From DYGA01 sp964540695 (GTDB lineage: Bacteria; Patescibacteriota; Patescibacteriia; S139-126), in the NCBI GenBank assembly GCA_964540695.1, contig CAZINS010000002.1, positions 1 through 64,000 on the forward strand: a stretch of 64,000 nt of DNA, read 5' to 3'. The position numbers and the translations under genes were made by a program. The notes below the pieces were generated by a model that was not told the DNA's origin, searched no databases, and worked only from the letters and a program-made list of their open reading frames with translations. Positions 32,705 through 42,673 of the stretch are shown here, in pieces; the first letter of the stretch is position 1, and every line of letters begins with the position of its first letter.

Positions 32705-33961
32705 ATGACTTGGAAACAAAAAATAAAAAAAATATTACCACCAAGGTTTATTGTTTTTTATCATAAGACACTGGCGGTTTTGGCAAACTTTATTTATTGG
32801 TTTCCTTCAAGAAATTTGGTTGTGATTGGTGTTACCGGCACTAAAGGTAAATCTACAACCGCGAATATGATTTGGCAGATTTTGACTAAAAATGGTCATA
32901 AAGTTGGTCTCATCACCACCGCCAATTTTCGTATTGGCGATAAAGAATGGATTAATGATACCAAAATGACTATGCCCGGCAGATTGCGATTACAAAAGTT
33001 GTTAAGGCAAATGGTTAAAACAGGTTGTCAGTATGCCATTATCGAAACTTCATCTGAAGGTATAAAACAATTTCGTCATTGGGGAATAAAATATCAAATT
33101 GGTGTTTTCACCAACTTAGCTCCCGAACACATTGAGTCCCACGGCAGTTTTGAAAATTATCGAGCAGCTAAGGCTGAGTTATTTAAAAATTTAAAAGGTT
33201 TAAGAATAAGTATTTTAAATATAGATGATGACAATTTTTCTTATTATAAAAATATTCCTGCTCAGCAATACATTTACTATGGCTTAGAAAAAGAGGCTGA
33301 TTATTTTCCAGTAAATTTACAAACTACCAATGATGGTTGGCAGTTTGAGGTTAAGGGTCATTTAGTGAATATTAATTTACCCGGCATTTTCAACGTCTAT
33401 AACGCCATGGCCGCTATAGCCGTAGCCAAAGCCTTACAAATTAAATGGCAAAATATAAGTCGAGCCTTGGACGAATTCAAGTATATGCCCGGCCGCATGG
33501 AAAAAATAATTTCTCGTAAAGGTTTTGTTGTCTATGTTGATTATGCGCATACCCCGGAAAGTTTGGAGTTAGTTTATAAAACTTTACAACCCAAAGCAAA
33601 AAGATTAATCGCTGTACTTGGTTCTTGCGGTGGTGGAAGGGATAAAGCTAAACGACCGCTATTAGGAAAGATAGCGGCTAGTTATGCTCAAGTTGTTTTC
33701 ATAACCAATGAAGATCCTTACGATGAAGACCCCAAAAAAATAATAGCAGAGGTTTTTGCCGGCACTACCAATTATCCTAGTGTAGATGTTTATCAAGTAG
33801 AAGATCGTAGGCAGGCTATTGAGCAAGCAATAAAAACCGCTTTAGTCGGTGATATAGTAGTAATCACAGGTAAAGGTAGTGAACAAGTAATAGTAACAGC
33901 CAAAGGTAAAATACCTTGGGATGATAGAACGGTAGTCAGAGAGTGTTTAGCTAAATTATAG
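32705..33961 (+). CDS. MurE-like Mur ligase lacking the N-terminal domain
   Basis: A 418-residue ATP-dependent ligase. The P-loop is VTGTKGKSTTA (residues 43-53), close to the N-terminus, so the usual UDP-binding domain of about 90 residues in MurE is missing or replaced by a short hydrophobic stretch (15-34). The central and C-terminal domains keep HIESHGSFENYRAAKAELF, LGSCGGGRDKAKRP and the GKGSEQ motif. Where DAP-type MurE has DNPR, this has NEDPYDEDP, so the amino acid may not be DAP. It could be a divergent MurE or act in another glycopeptide pathway. Confidence 0.85.
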   Translation: MTWKQKIKKILPPRFIVFYHKTLAVLANFIYWFPSRNLVVIGVTGTKGKSTTANMIWQILTKNGHKVGLITTANFRIGDKEWINDTKMTMPGRLRLQKLLRQMVKTGCQYAIIETSSEGIKQFRHWGIKYQIGVFTNLAPEHIESHGSFENYRAAKAELFKNLKGLRISILNIDDDNFSYYKNIPAQQYIYYGLEKEADYFPVNLQTTNDGWQFEVKGHLVNINLPGIFNVYNAMAAIAVAKALQIKWQNISRALDEFKYMPGRMEKIISRKGFVVYVDYAHTPESLELVYKTLQPKAKRLIAVLGSCGGGRDKAKRPLLGKIAASYAQVVFITNEDPYDEDPKKIIAEVFAGTTNYPSVDVYQVEDRRQAIEQAIKTALVGDIVVITGKGSEQVIVTAKGKIPWDDRTVVRECLAKL

Positions 33962-34077
33962 TGTGGAAAAGTTGTTATTTGGCAAATTTAAAAATTAACA
34001 TATTTTTTCACTTTTTTGGCTAAAAATAAATAAAAATTTTTAAATATTGACAGCTATTTGATTTTAGTATCAAAAGC

Positions 34078-34106
34078 TTGACTGATATTAAATTTTCTGT
34101 TACAGT
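34078..34106 (+). promoter_or_regulatory. Candidate rpoB promoter
   Basis: TTGACT (34078-34083), 17-base spacer, TACAGT (34101-34106) preceded by TGT. The leader to the rpoB ATG would be about 113 bases, with GGAAGGAGT just before the ATG. The 264-base spacer holds no gene. Confidence 0.5.
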
Positions 34107-34225
34107 TACCACATCGCGTTATTGTTTTTGTAAAAATTTTAGCTAACCTTACACAAATTGTGTTGATTTATCTAGCTTAAACTAAATATTAAAAACTCTT
34201 TTCTATTCTGGAAGGAGTCATTTTT

Positions 34226-37200
34226 ATGTCTGTAAAAACCACTCTAAAAGAAAGGAAATATTTTACTAAATATAAACAGGTATTAAAATTGCCTGATTTA
34301 ATTGAAGTACAAAAACAATCTTATCGTTGGTTTTTTGAAGAAGGCTTAAAAGAGCTTTTTGCTGAGATTAATCCGATTAAAGATTTTATTGGTAGAGATT
34401 TAGAACTTTATTTTACTGATTATTATTTGGATGAGCATAAATTTGATGAGCAAACTGCCAAAGAGAAAAATGTTACTTATGAGTCGCCACTACGTACTCA
34501 GGTTAGATTAGTCAATAAAAGAACGGGAGAAACAAAAGAACAAGAAATATACTTAGGTGATTTTCCTTTGATGACTGATCGAGGAACTTTTATTGTTAAT
34601 GGTATTGAAAGAGTAGTAGTTTCTCAGTTGATTAGAAGTGCAGGTGTCTTTTTTACTACCAATGTAATTCGTAGTCGTAAATACTACGGTGCCAAAATTA
34701 TTCCCAATCGTGGCGCTTGGTTGGAAATAGAAACTGATGTTAATGACGTTTTGTATGTCAAGATTGATCGTAAGAGAAAAATATCTGTTACTGCATTACT
34801 GCGAGCTTTTGGTTTTGGCACTGATGAAGAAATTATCAATTTATTTAAAGATGTTGATAATGACCCTCATCACCATTTTATTCAATCTAGTTTAGAAAAA
34901 GACATAACCAAAAATGAAGACGATGGTTTGATTGAAGTTTATAAACGTATCCGTCCTGGTGACTTAGCAACCGCGGAAAATGCTAAAAGTTTAATCCATG
35001 CCATGTTTTTCCGGTTTGATCGTTATGATTTTGGCAGAGTTGGTAGATACAAATTGAACCAACGTTTTAATATGCATGTTGATAACACTCCTGAAAATCG
35101 TGTCCTGAGAAGAGAAGATCTGGTGATGATTATTAAAGAAATTATTAGACTTAATATTTTACAAGAAGCCGCCGATGATATTGACCATTTGGGTAATCGT
35201 CGGGTGCGGGCTGTGGGAGAATTGATTCAAAATAAATTTAGAGTTGGTATGACACGTATGGAACGTATAGTTAGAGATAGAATGTCTACTTTGGATATAA
35301 ATACCTTAACTCCAAATCAATTGATTAATGCCCGGCCGTTGATTGGTTCAATCAAGGAGTTTTTTATGTCTTCCCAGTTATCTCAGTTTATGGATCAAAC
35401 CAATCCTTTGGCTGAACTGGAGCATAAACGTCGTTTGTCAGCTATGGGACCTGGTGGACTTTCCCGAGAAAGAGCTGGTTTTGAAGTTAGAGACGTACAC
35501 CAAACTCATTATGGTAGAATTTGTCCAATTGCTACTCCTGAAGGACCTAACATTGGTTTAGTTGGCCATCTGGCTAGTTATGCTCGGGTCAATGAATTTG
35601 GTTTTATTGAAACACCTTATCGCAAGATTCTCAAAGAAGTTAACAATGATCCAAAATATACAGTTGGTGAAATAACCAAAGAAAATATTGTTGATCCTAA
35701 AACCAATAAAGTTATATTGAAAAAAGGAGAAAAAATTACCAAAGAGTCAGCTCAGGTTTTAGCTAAAAGTGGTGTTAAAAAAGTATTAATCAAATCAAGA
35801 GTAACCGAAGAAATTGATTATTTTGATGCTTTTTCTGAAGACCGAGTTACAACTGTACCAGCCACTGTTAAATTGAATAATGATGGTTATTTTAAAGAGC
35901 AGTGGGTTGAAGCTAGAGTTGGTCAAAAACCAACTATTGTGGAGGCAGATACAGTAGATTATATGGACGTTTCGCCTAAGCAAATTTTGTCAGTTTCAAC
36001 TTCCTTGATTCCTTTTGTTGAGCATGATGATGCGGTTAGAGCTTTAATGGGTACCAACATGCAACGTCAAGCCGTCTCAGTAGTAAAACCGCAAGCCCCG
36101 GTGGTGGGCACTGGCGTAGAACGTCGTGCTGCTAATGATTCCGGACATACAATTATTTCTGAAGAAGATGGTGAAGTAGTTGAGGTTGATGCTCAACATA
36201 TTGTGATAAAAAATCAATCAGGTAAAACTAAAGAATATCGTTTAGGTAAATTTTTACGATCAAATGCTTCTACTTGTATGAATCAAATTATTACCGTTGA
36301 TTTGGGTCAAAAAGTTAAAGCCGGTGATGTTTTAGCCGATGGTCCTGCTACACAAGGAGGCGAGTTAGCATTAGGACAAAATATGTTGATTGCTTTTATG
36401 ACTTGGGAAGGTGGAAATTATGAAGATGCTGTATTGATTTCAGAAAAAGTTGTACGAGATGATCGTTATAGTTCAATTCATATTACTGATTACACAATTG
36501 ATGTGCGCGATACAAAATTAGGTCCTGAACTTATTACTCGCGATATACCAAATGTTGGTGATGAAAAATTAAAAGACTTGGATGAAGATGGCGTTATTCG
36601 CATTGGGGCAGAAGTTTCGTCAGGCGATATTTTGGTTGGAAAAATTACTCCCAAAGGTGAAACCGAACTTTCTGCCGAAGAAAAATTATTAAGAGCTATT
36701 TTTGGAGAAAAAGCTAAAGATGTTAGAGACTCATCTTTATATTTAGAACATGGTGAACATGGTAAAGTTGTAGATATTAAAATATTTTCTAGAGAAAATG
36801 GTGATAAACTTTCCGCGGGGGTAATTAAAACTATTCAAGTTTCAGTGGCATCATTACGTAAAGTACAAGTGGGCGACAAGATGGCCGGTCGTCATGGTAA
36901 TAAAGGTGTAATTTCTAGAATAGTACCAGAAGAAGATATGCCTTTTCTACCCGATGGTACACCAATTGATGTTATGTTAAATCCCTTAGGTATTGTTTCC
37001 CGTATGAATTTAGGACAATTATTGGAAGTCCATCTTGGTTATGCTGCTCACAAATTAGGTTATAATGTGGCTTCACCTTCATTGGACGGAGTAACAGTTG
37101 AGGAAATTAAGTCACAATTAGCTGAAGCTGATTTACCTGAAGACGGTAAAATACAGTTATACGATGGACGTACTGGTAAACCATTTCAGAACAAAACTAC

Positions 37201-37606
37201 TGTCGGCATTATGTATATGTTGAAATTAAACCATTTGGTAGAAGATAAGATTCATCAACGTTCAATTGGACCTTACTCATTGGTGACACAGCAGCCGCTA
37301 GGTGGTAAGGCTCAATTTGGTGGTCAACGTTTTGGTGAAATGGAAGTTTGGGCATTGGAAGCTTATGGCGCTTCTTATAGTTTACAAGAAATGTTAACTA
37401 TTAAATCAGATGATGTACCTGGCAGAAGTAAAGCTTATGAGTCAATTATTAAAGGTGAACCAATTGAGAAATTAAACATTCCAGAATCATTTAATGTTTT
37501 AGTTAGAGAATTAAAAGGTTTAGGTTTGGAAGTTGAACTATTGAAAGATGGTCGGATAGTTCAAACTGATAGTGAAACAGAAGAAAAAAGGACAAGAAAA
37601 AAGTAA
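34226..37606 (+). CDS. rpoB: RNA polymerase beta subunit
   Basis: An 1126-residue core polymerase subunit. The rifampicin region SSQLSQFMDQTNPLAEL... keeps the Asp, His and Ser residues that in E. coli (516, 526, 531) go with drug sensitivity. The C-terminal GDKMAGRHGNKGVIS and QPLGGKAQFGGQRFGEMEVW are invariant family motifs. It has one of the strongest ribosome binding sites in the window (GGAAGGAGT). It is somewhat shorter than E. coli RpoB because lineage-specific insertions are missing. It forms a conserved pair with rpoC. Confidence 0.98.
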   Translation: MSVKTTLKERKYFTKYKQVLKLPDLIEVQKQSYRWFFEEGLKELFAEINPIKDFIGRDLELYFTDYYLDEHKFDEQTAKEKNVTYESPLRTQVRLVNKRTGETKEQEIYLGDFPLMTDRGTFIVNGIERVVVSQLIRSAGVFFTTNVIRSRKYYGAKIIPNRGAWLEIETDVNDVLYVKIDRKRKISVTALLRAFGFGTDEEIINLFKDVDNDPHHHFIQSSLEKDITKNEDDGLIEVYKRIRPGDLATAENAKSLIHAMFFRFDRYDFGRVGRYKLNQRFNMHVDNTPENRVLRREDLVMIIKEIIRLNILQEAADDIDHLGNRRVRAVGELIQNKFRVGMTRMERIVRDRMSTLDINTLTPNQLINARPLIGSIKEFFMSSQLSQFMDQTNPLAELEHKRRLSAMGPGGLSRERAGFEVRDVHQTHYGRICPIATPEGPNIGLVGHLASYARVNEFGFIETPYRKILKEVNNDPKYTVGEITKENIVDPKTNKVILKKGEKITKESAQVLAKSGVKKVLIKSRVTEEIDYFDAFSEDRVTTVPATVKLNNDGYFKEQWVEARVGQKPTIVEADTVDYMDVSPKQILSVSTSLIPFVEHDDAVRALMGTNMQRQAVSVVKPQAPVVGTGVERRAANDSGHTIISEEDGEVVEVDAQHIVIKNQSGKTKEYRLGKFLRSNASTCMNQIITVDLGQKVKAGDVLADGPATQGGELALGQNMLIAFMTWEGGNYEDAVLISEKVVRDDRYSSIHITDYTIDVRDTKLGPELITRDIPNVGDEKLKDLDEDGVIRIGAEVSSGDILVGKITPKGETELSAEEKLLRAIFGEKAKDVRDSSLYLEHGEHGKVVDIKIFSRENGDKLSAGVIKTIQVSVASLRKVQVGDKMAGRHGNKGVISRIVPEEDMPFLPDGTPIDVMLNPLGIVSRMNLGQLLEVHLGYAAHKLGYNVASPSLDGVTVEEIKSQLAEADLPEDGKIQLYDGRTGKPFQNKTTVGIMYMLKLNHLVEDKIHQRSIGPYSLVTQQPLGGKAQFGGQRFGEMEVWALEAYGASYSLQEMLTIKSDDVPGRSKAYESIIKGEPIEKLNIPESFNVLVRELKGLGLEVELLKDGRIVQTDSETEEKRTRKK

Positions 37607-37622
37607 GTTATTAAAAATATTT

Positions 37623-40600
37623 ATGTCACATCCTTCAACAACCAAAACAATCTCCACGCTTTTTCATGAAGGCGGTAAGGAATTAGAATTTAATGCTATT
37701 AGATTGAGATTAGCTTCACCCAGCGATATTCATCGTTGGTCAAAAGGCGAGGTAACCAAACCAGAAACAATCAATTATCGTACGCAAAAACCTGAAAAAG
37801 ACGGTTTATTTTGCGAACGTATTTTTGGTCCAACTAAAGATTGGGAATGTTATTGTGGTAAATACAAAAAAATTAGATACAAAGGTATTGTTTGTGACAA
37901 ATGCGGTGTAGAAGTTACTAGAAGTTTTGTTCGTCGTGAACGCATGGGTCATATTGATTTAGCTGCACCGGTGGCGCACATTTGGTTTTTACGTGGTATC
38001 CCTTCACGAATTGGTTTAATGCTTGATATGTCTGCTCAAGAGTTGGAAAAAGTTGTTTATTTTGCCAATTTTATTATTACTGAAGTAGATGAAGCACAAA
38101 AAGCGGAATTATTGGAACAAATTGCCAATGAATTAAAAGGCAAACAAAAGAGTATTGAGGCGGAAACCAGACAAGTTATTGAAAATTTAAATAAAGAAAA
38201 AGCCAAAACTTTTACTGATATTAATAAAGAAACAATTAAGTATAAAAAATTGGTAAGTGATTTTAATAATAAAGAAACTTTAATTTTAGAAAACAAAAGT
38301 AAGAAAATTAAAGAATTAGAAAAAGCCGTCAAAATCGCTCGTCGCGAATTAGAAGAACTAGTAGTCAAAAAAGTAATCTCCGAGCATACTTATCAAGATT
38401 TGTCTTTGAAGTATGGTCATATTTTTGAAGCTTATATCGGAGCAGAAGCAATTCATAAAATTTTATCTACCATTGACTTGTCCGCCATGGTAAAGCAATT
38501 GGAAAATGAAGTTATTGAAACTCATGGTGCCAAAAGAAAAAAAATACATCGTCGTTTACAATTAGTAAAAAGTTTAATACGCAATAACATTCGTCCTGAA
38601 GACATGGTATTAACAGTGATTCCAGTAATTCCACCTGATTTAAGACCAATGGTACCATTGGATGGTGGACGTTTTGCCACTTCTGATTTAAATGATTTGT
38701 ATCGTCGAGTAATCAATCGTAATAATCGTTTAAAAAGACTCATTGATTTAAATGCTCCTGAAGTTATTCAACGCAATGAAAAACGTATGTTACAAGAAGC
38801 GGTTGATGCATTGATTGATAATTCCGCTCGCCATGGTAAAACAGTAACGGCTTCCACAGGTCAAAAACGGCAACTTAAGTCAATTGCTGATATGTTAAAA
38901 GGTAAACAAGGACGTTTTCGCCAGAACTTACTTGGTAAAAGAGTAGATTATTCTGGTCGTAGTGTAATTGTGGCTGGTCCACATTTACAAATGCACCAGT
39001 GTGGTATTCCAAAAATGATGGCTTTAGAATTATTCAAACCATTTGTAATTTCTCAGTTAATTAAAAATGAATATGTCCATAATGTTCGTAGTGCCAATCG
39101 CTATATTGAAGCGGGTCATTCTGAAGTTTGGGATATATTAGAAAATATTACTAACCACAGTCATGTCATGTTGAATCGCGCACCGACTTTGCACCGTTTA
39201 GGTATCCAAGCTTTCCAACCAGTTTTAATTGAAGGTAAAGCTATCCAACTGCACCCTTTGGTTTGTACCGCATTCAATGCTGATTTTGATGGTGATCAAA
39301 TGGCTGTCCATGTACCTTTGACGGAAGAAGCAAAACAAGAAGCGGCTGAACTAATGTTATCTTCCAAAAATTTATTAAAACCCGCAACTGGTGATCCAGT
39401 AGTGACCCCTAATCAGGATATTGTCTGGGGAGCTTATTATATGACTTATATCAATCCGTATGAAGATGAAAAGAAAATAAAAAATTATGCTTCTATGGAT
39501 GAAGTTAAAATGGCTTACGATGCAGAAAAAATTAATTTGCGTGATGCCATTAGAGTTAAAGTTGATAATGTCTTAACTATTACTTCAGTGGGACGAATAT
39601 TATTTAATGAAGTAATGCCTGAAGACTTTCCTTTTATTAACCAGTTAGTTGATAAAAAAGTTATTCGGGGAATAGTGAGCGATATTATAGATAATTTTGG
39701 CTTTGCGATAGCTGCCAAGACTTTTGACGATATAAAAAATTTAGCTTTCAATTATATTACTCAGTCAGGCTGGTCATGGGGCATGGATGATTTACAAGTA
39801 TCCAAAGAAAAGTATGAAATAATGTCATTAGCTGAGGAACAAGTAAAACAAATTTTTACCCAATATGAACAAGGTTTATTGACCAACGAAGAACGCAGAG
39901 AAAAAGTAATTGATGTTTGGACAGAAGTTAAAAATAAAGTAACCGCCGAGGGTAAGAAAGTAGTTGATAGTAGTGGTCCGGTTAGTTCCATGATTGAGTC
40001 TGGTGCTAGAGGTTCATGGGGACAGTTAACTCAGATTGTAGGTATGAAAGGTTTAGTTATCAATCCAGCTGGTGATATTATCGAGTTACCAGTTAAATCA
40101 AATTTTAAAGAAGGTTTTGATGTTTTGGAATATTTTATTTCTACTCATGGCGCTCGTAAAGGTTTATCTGATACCGCGCTACGTACTGCTAATGCCGGTT
40201 ATTTAACCAGAAGATTAATTGATGTTGCTCAGGATATTGTGGTTCAAGAAGAAGATTGTGGTGATGATGAAGGGACATTGTTAACTAAAGCTGATTCCGA
40301 AAACATGGGAGAAAATATAGCCAATCGTTTATTTGGTCGGGTTGTCTTGGAAAATATTAAAGATAAAAACGGTAAAATAATAGTAAAAAAGGGTGAAGCA
40401 GTAGGTAAGGCCCAAGTAAAAAAGATTTTAGCTTTGGATATTGAAAAAATTAGAATAAGATCAGTTTACAGTTGTCATTCATTACATGGAATTTGTGCCA
40501 AATGCTATGGTTTTGATTTAGCTTATAATGAACCGGTTAAAATTGGTACGGCGGTTGGTATTATGGCTGCTCAGTCAATTGGTGAACCAGGCACCCAGCT

Positions 40601-41537
40601 AACTATGCGTACTTTTCATACTGGTGGTGTAGCTGGTGAATCAGATGTAACCCAAGGTTTACCTAGAGTAGAAGAAATTTTTGAAGGTAGAAATCCAAAA
40701 AAGAAAGCTTTTATGAGTGATGTTAGAGGTCGGGTTAGTATTGAAAAACAGCCCAAGCAAAAAGTAGTCAGAGTATCTTTTGATGAGCCTCAAGTGGTTA
40801 CTTATAAACTAGATGATTTTCAAAATATTAAGTTACGTGTAAAAGATAAAGATGATGTTTCGGCTGGTGATACAATTTTAGTCAGTAGTGATCGTAAAGT
40901 TAAAGCAGACTTTAGTGGTCAGGTAAAAGTGACCAAAGAAGAAGTAGTATTGGTAGGTGATAAAGGAAGTGTTAAAGAATGGATTATACCCAATGCTTAT
41001 AATTTAGTAATTGAGGATGGGCAGCTAATCAATGTCGGGGACGCTATTACTGAAGGCTCACTAGATTTGCATGATTTATATCGTTTAAAAGGTAGAGAGG
41101 CGGTACAAAAATATATTTTGAAAGAAATACAGTTTATCTATACTTCCCAAGGACAAAATTTAAATGATAAACATATAGAAATTATTATTCGTCAGATGTT
41201 TTCTCGGATTATGGTAAAGGATCCAGGTGATACCAATTTATTGACTGGTGAAATAGTAGAAAGTTGGGTTTTTAGACAAGCTAATGAAAATTTGAAAAAA
41301 GGTAAAACACCAGCTAAAGGCGAAGAGTTGTTACTTGGTATTACTAAATCTTCTCTGACAGTTGAATCATGGTTATCAGCCGCATCCTTTCAAGAGACAG
41401 CTAGAGTATTAATCAGTGCAGCTATTACTGGGCAGGTTGATTATTTAAGAGGTTTGAAAGAAAATGTTATTATTGGTCGCCTAATACCAGCTGGTACCGG
41501 TTTTGGTAAATATGCTAAACCAAAACGAATAGAATAA
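37623..41537 (+). CDS. rpoC: RNA polymerase beta' subunit
   Basis: A 1304-residue core subunit. The zinc-binding CYCG...CDKCG is near residue 70-90, the catalytic triad is in NADFDGDQMAVHVP, and the second zinc site is CGDDEG...CHSLHGICAKCYG. A long coiled coil (about residues 165-260) with many Lys and Glu is inserted in the N-terminal part. The start at 37623 (MSHPSTTKTISTLFHEGGKE) is chosen over an in-frame ATG at 37572, which lies inside rpoB and encodes only Lys-rich residues. The rpoB stop is 16 bases upstream. Confidence 0.97.
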   Translation: MSHPSTTKTISTLFHEGGKELEFNAIRLRLASPSDIHRWSKGEVTKPETINYRTQKPEKDGLFCERIFGPTKDWECYCGKYKKIRYKGIVCDKCGVEVTRSFVRRERMGHIDLAAPVAHIWFLRGIPSRIGLMLDMSAQELEKVVYFANFIITEVDEAQKAELLEQIANELKGKQKSIEAETRQVIENLNKEKAKTFTDINKETIKYKKLVSDFNNKETLILENKSKKIKELEKAVKIARRELEELVVKKVISEHTYQDLSLKYGHIFEAYIGAEAIHKILSTIDLSAMVKQLENEVIETHGAKRKKIHRRLQLVKSLIRNNIRPEDMVLTVIPVIPPDLRPMVPLDGGRFATSDLNDLYRRVINRNNRLKRLIDLNAPEVIQRNEKRMLQEAVDALIDNSARHGKTVTASTGQKRQLKSIADMLKGKQGRFRQNLLGKRVDYSGRSVIVAGPHLQMHQCGIPKMMALELFKPFVISQLIKNEYVHNVRSANRYIEAGHSEVWDILENITNHSHVMLNRAPTLHRLGIQAFQPVLIEGKAIQLHPLVCTAFNADFDGDQMAVHVPLTEEAKQEAAELMLSSKNLLKPATGDPVVTPNQDIVWGAYYMTYINPYEDEKKIKNYASMDEVKMAYDAEKINLRDAIRVKVDNVLTITSVGRILFNEVMPEDFPFINQLVDKKVIRGIVSDIIDNFGFAIAAKTFDDIKNLAFNYITQSGWSWGMDDLQVSKEKYEIMSLAEEQVKQIFTQYEQGLLTNEERREKVIDVWTEVKNKVTAEGKKVVDSSGPVSSMIESGARGSWGQLTQIVGMKGLVINPAGDIIELPVKSNFKEGFDVLEYFISTHGARKGLSDTALRTANAGYLTRRLIDVAQDIVVQEEDCGDDEGTLLTKADSENMGENIANRLFGRVVLENIKDKNGKIIVKKGEAVGKAQVKKILALDIEKIRIRSVYSCHSLHGICAKCYGFDLAYNEPVKIGTAVGIMAAQSIGEPGTQLTMRTFHTGGVAGESDVTQGLPRVEEIFEGRNPKKKAFMSDVRGRVSIEKQPKQKVVRVSFDEPQVVTYKLDDFQNIKLRVKDKDDVSAGDTILVSSDRKVKADFSGQVKVTKEEVVLVGDKGSVKEWIIPNAYNLVIEDGQLINVGDAITEGSLDLHDLYRLKGREAVQKYILKEIQFIYTSQGQNLNDKHIEIIIRQMFSRIMVKDPGDTNLLTGEIVESWVFRQANENLKKGKTPAKGEELLLGITKSSLTVESWLSAASFQETARVLISAAITGQVDYLRGLKENVIIGRLIPAGTGFGKYAKPKRIE

Positions 41538-41567
41538 AATTGAACTTGATCTTTTTAGATATAAGAA

Positions 41568-41596
41568 AATAATCCCGCTGACGCGGGATTATTTTT
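41568..41596. terminator. Terminator after rpoC (bidirectional)
   Basis: AATAATCCCGC (41568-41578) pairs with GCGGGATTATT (41583-41593), then T to 41596. It also serves convergent trpS. Confidence 0.92.
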
Positions 41597-41613
41597 GATA
41601 AGCTTTATATAGT

Positions 41614-42594
41614 TTAAATCAGTCCGATTATTTCTTTAATAGCTTGTAAGTTCTTAGTGGCTAGTGCTTTTGCTTTTTGGGCCCCAGCTTTTAATATATT
41701 TTGCACTTGTTGGTCACTTATTGCTTGATATTTTTGTTTAAATGGTTTTAAGGTTTGATTGATTGCATCAGCTACAGCAATTTTTAAATCAGAATATTTA
41801 ATCGAACCTTGTTGATAAGCTTGCATAAAATTTTGGTGTTGGGTTTTTTCTCCAAGATAATCTAGTAAATCAAAAAGATTTTTTACTCCAGGGGACATAC
41901 TTTTATTTTTAGAAACAGTATCAGTTACTGCTCGGGAAACTTTCTTTATAACCACCTCAGGTTCATCAAGTAAAGAAATATAATTATTTTCTCCTAACTC
42001 CTTACTCATTTTTTTGTCTGGTTTTTGCAGAGACATTATTCTTTTAGCAGGAGTAACTACTGCTTGTGGTTCAATAAAGTGTTGTCCGTAACGTTGGTTG
42101 AATTTTCTAGCAACTAATCTAGCCAATTCAAGATGTTGTAGTTGGTCTTCTCCCACTGGCACGGCGGTAGCGTGGTAAAGTAAAATATCAGCAGCCATTA
42201 AAGCTGGATAATCAAATAAACCCATATTGATATTTTTTTTGTGTAATTGTGCCTTGTCTTTATACTGCGTCATACGTTCCATTTCCGCCACTGGAATTAA
42301 ACAATTGAAAATCCAAGCTAGTTCAGTATGTTCAGATACATGTGATTGGACAAATAGAATAGATTTTTCTGGATTTAAACCCAAAGCCAACAATATTTTT
42401 GTAGCAATAATGGTATTTTGTTTTAAAATATCTGGTTTGATATCGATGGTAATAGCGTGATAATCCACTACCGAGTAAATACTTTGGTAACTATTTTGTA
42501 GGTCAACCCAATTTTTTAGTGCACCAAGATAATTGCCAAGATGCGGTATGCCGGTTGGTTTAATACCAGAAAAAAGTGTAGATGTTTGTTGCAT
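41614..42594 (-). CDS. trpS: Tryptophanyl-tRNA synthetase
   Basis: A 326-residue class I synthetase. The HIGH-type motif is PHLGNYLGAL near residues 16-25, and the KMSKS motif reads KKMSKE near 200. The region AADILLYHATAVPVGEDQLQH binds tryptophan. Length is standard for bacterial TrpRS. A minus-strand TGT-TAAGTT sits so that transcription would start at the ATG itself, so the mRNA may be leaderless. Confidence 0.96.
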   Translation of the reverse strand: MQQTSTLFSGIKPTGIPHLGNYLGALKNWVDLQNSYQSIYSVVDYHAITIDIKPDILKQNTIIATKILLALGLNPEKSILFVQSHVSEHTELAWIFNCLIPVAEMERMTQYKDKAQLHKKNINMGLFDYPALMAADILLYHATAVPVGEDQLQHLELARLVARKFNQRYGQHFIEPQAVVTPAKRIMSLQKPDKKMSKELGENNYISLLDEPEVVIKKVSRAVTDTVSKNKSMSPGVKNLFDLLDYLGEKTQHQNFMQAYQQGSIKYSDLKIAVADAINQTLKPFKQKYQAISDQQVQNILKAGAQKAKALATKNLQAIKEIIGLI

Positions 42595-42600
42595 AAAGAT

Positions 42601-42629
42601 AACTTAACATTTTTTATATTTTTTTTCAA
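42601..42629 (-). promoter_or_regulatory. Candidate leaderless promoter of trpS
   Basis: Minus strand: TTGAAA (42624-42629), 17-base spacer, TAAGTT (42601-42606) preceded by TGT. The expected start is at or next to 42594, the A of the trpS ATG. Confidence 0.4.
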
Positions 42630-42631
42630 TT

Positions 42632-42667
42632 AAAAAATAACCCTAGTCATTCGACCGGGTTATTTTT
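42632..42667. terminator. Terminator after the RNase J gene
   Basis: AATAACCC near 42636-42643 pairs with GGGTTATT (42657-42664) around a 13-base loop that itself holds GTC/GAC. A and T tracts flank both sides. Confidence 0.8.
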
Positions 42668-42673
42668 ATTAAT

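Noticed and set aside
37572..37622. Earlier start for rpoC inside rpoB
   Set aside because: It would add only Lys-rich residues that reflect the rpoB 3' end in another frame; RpoC homology begins at 37623.
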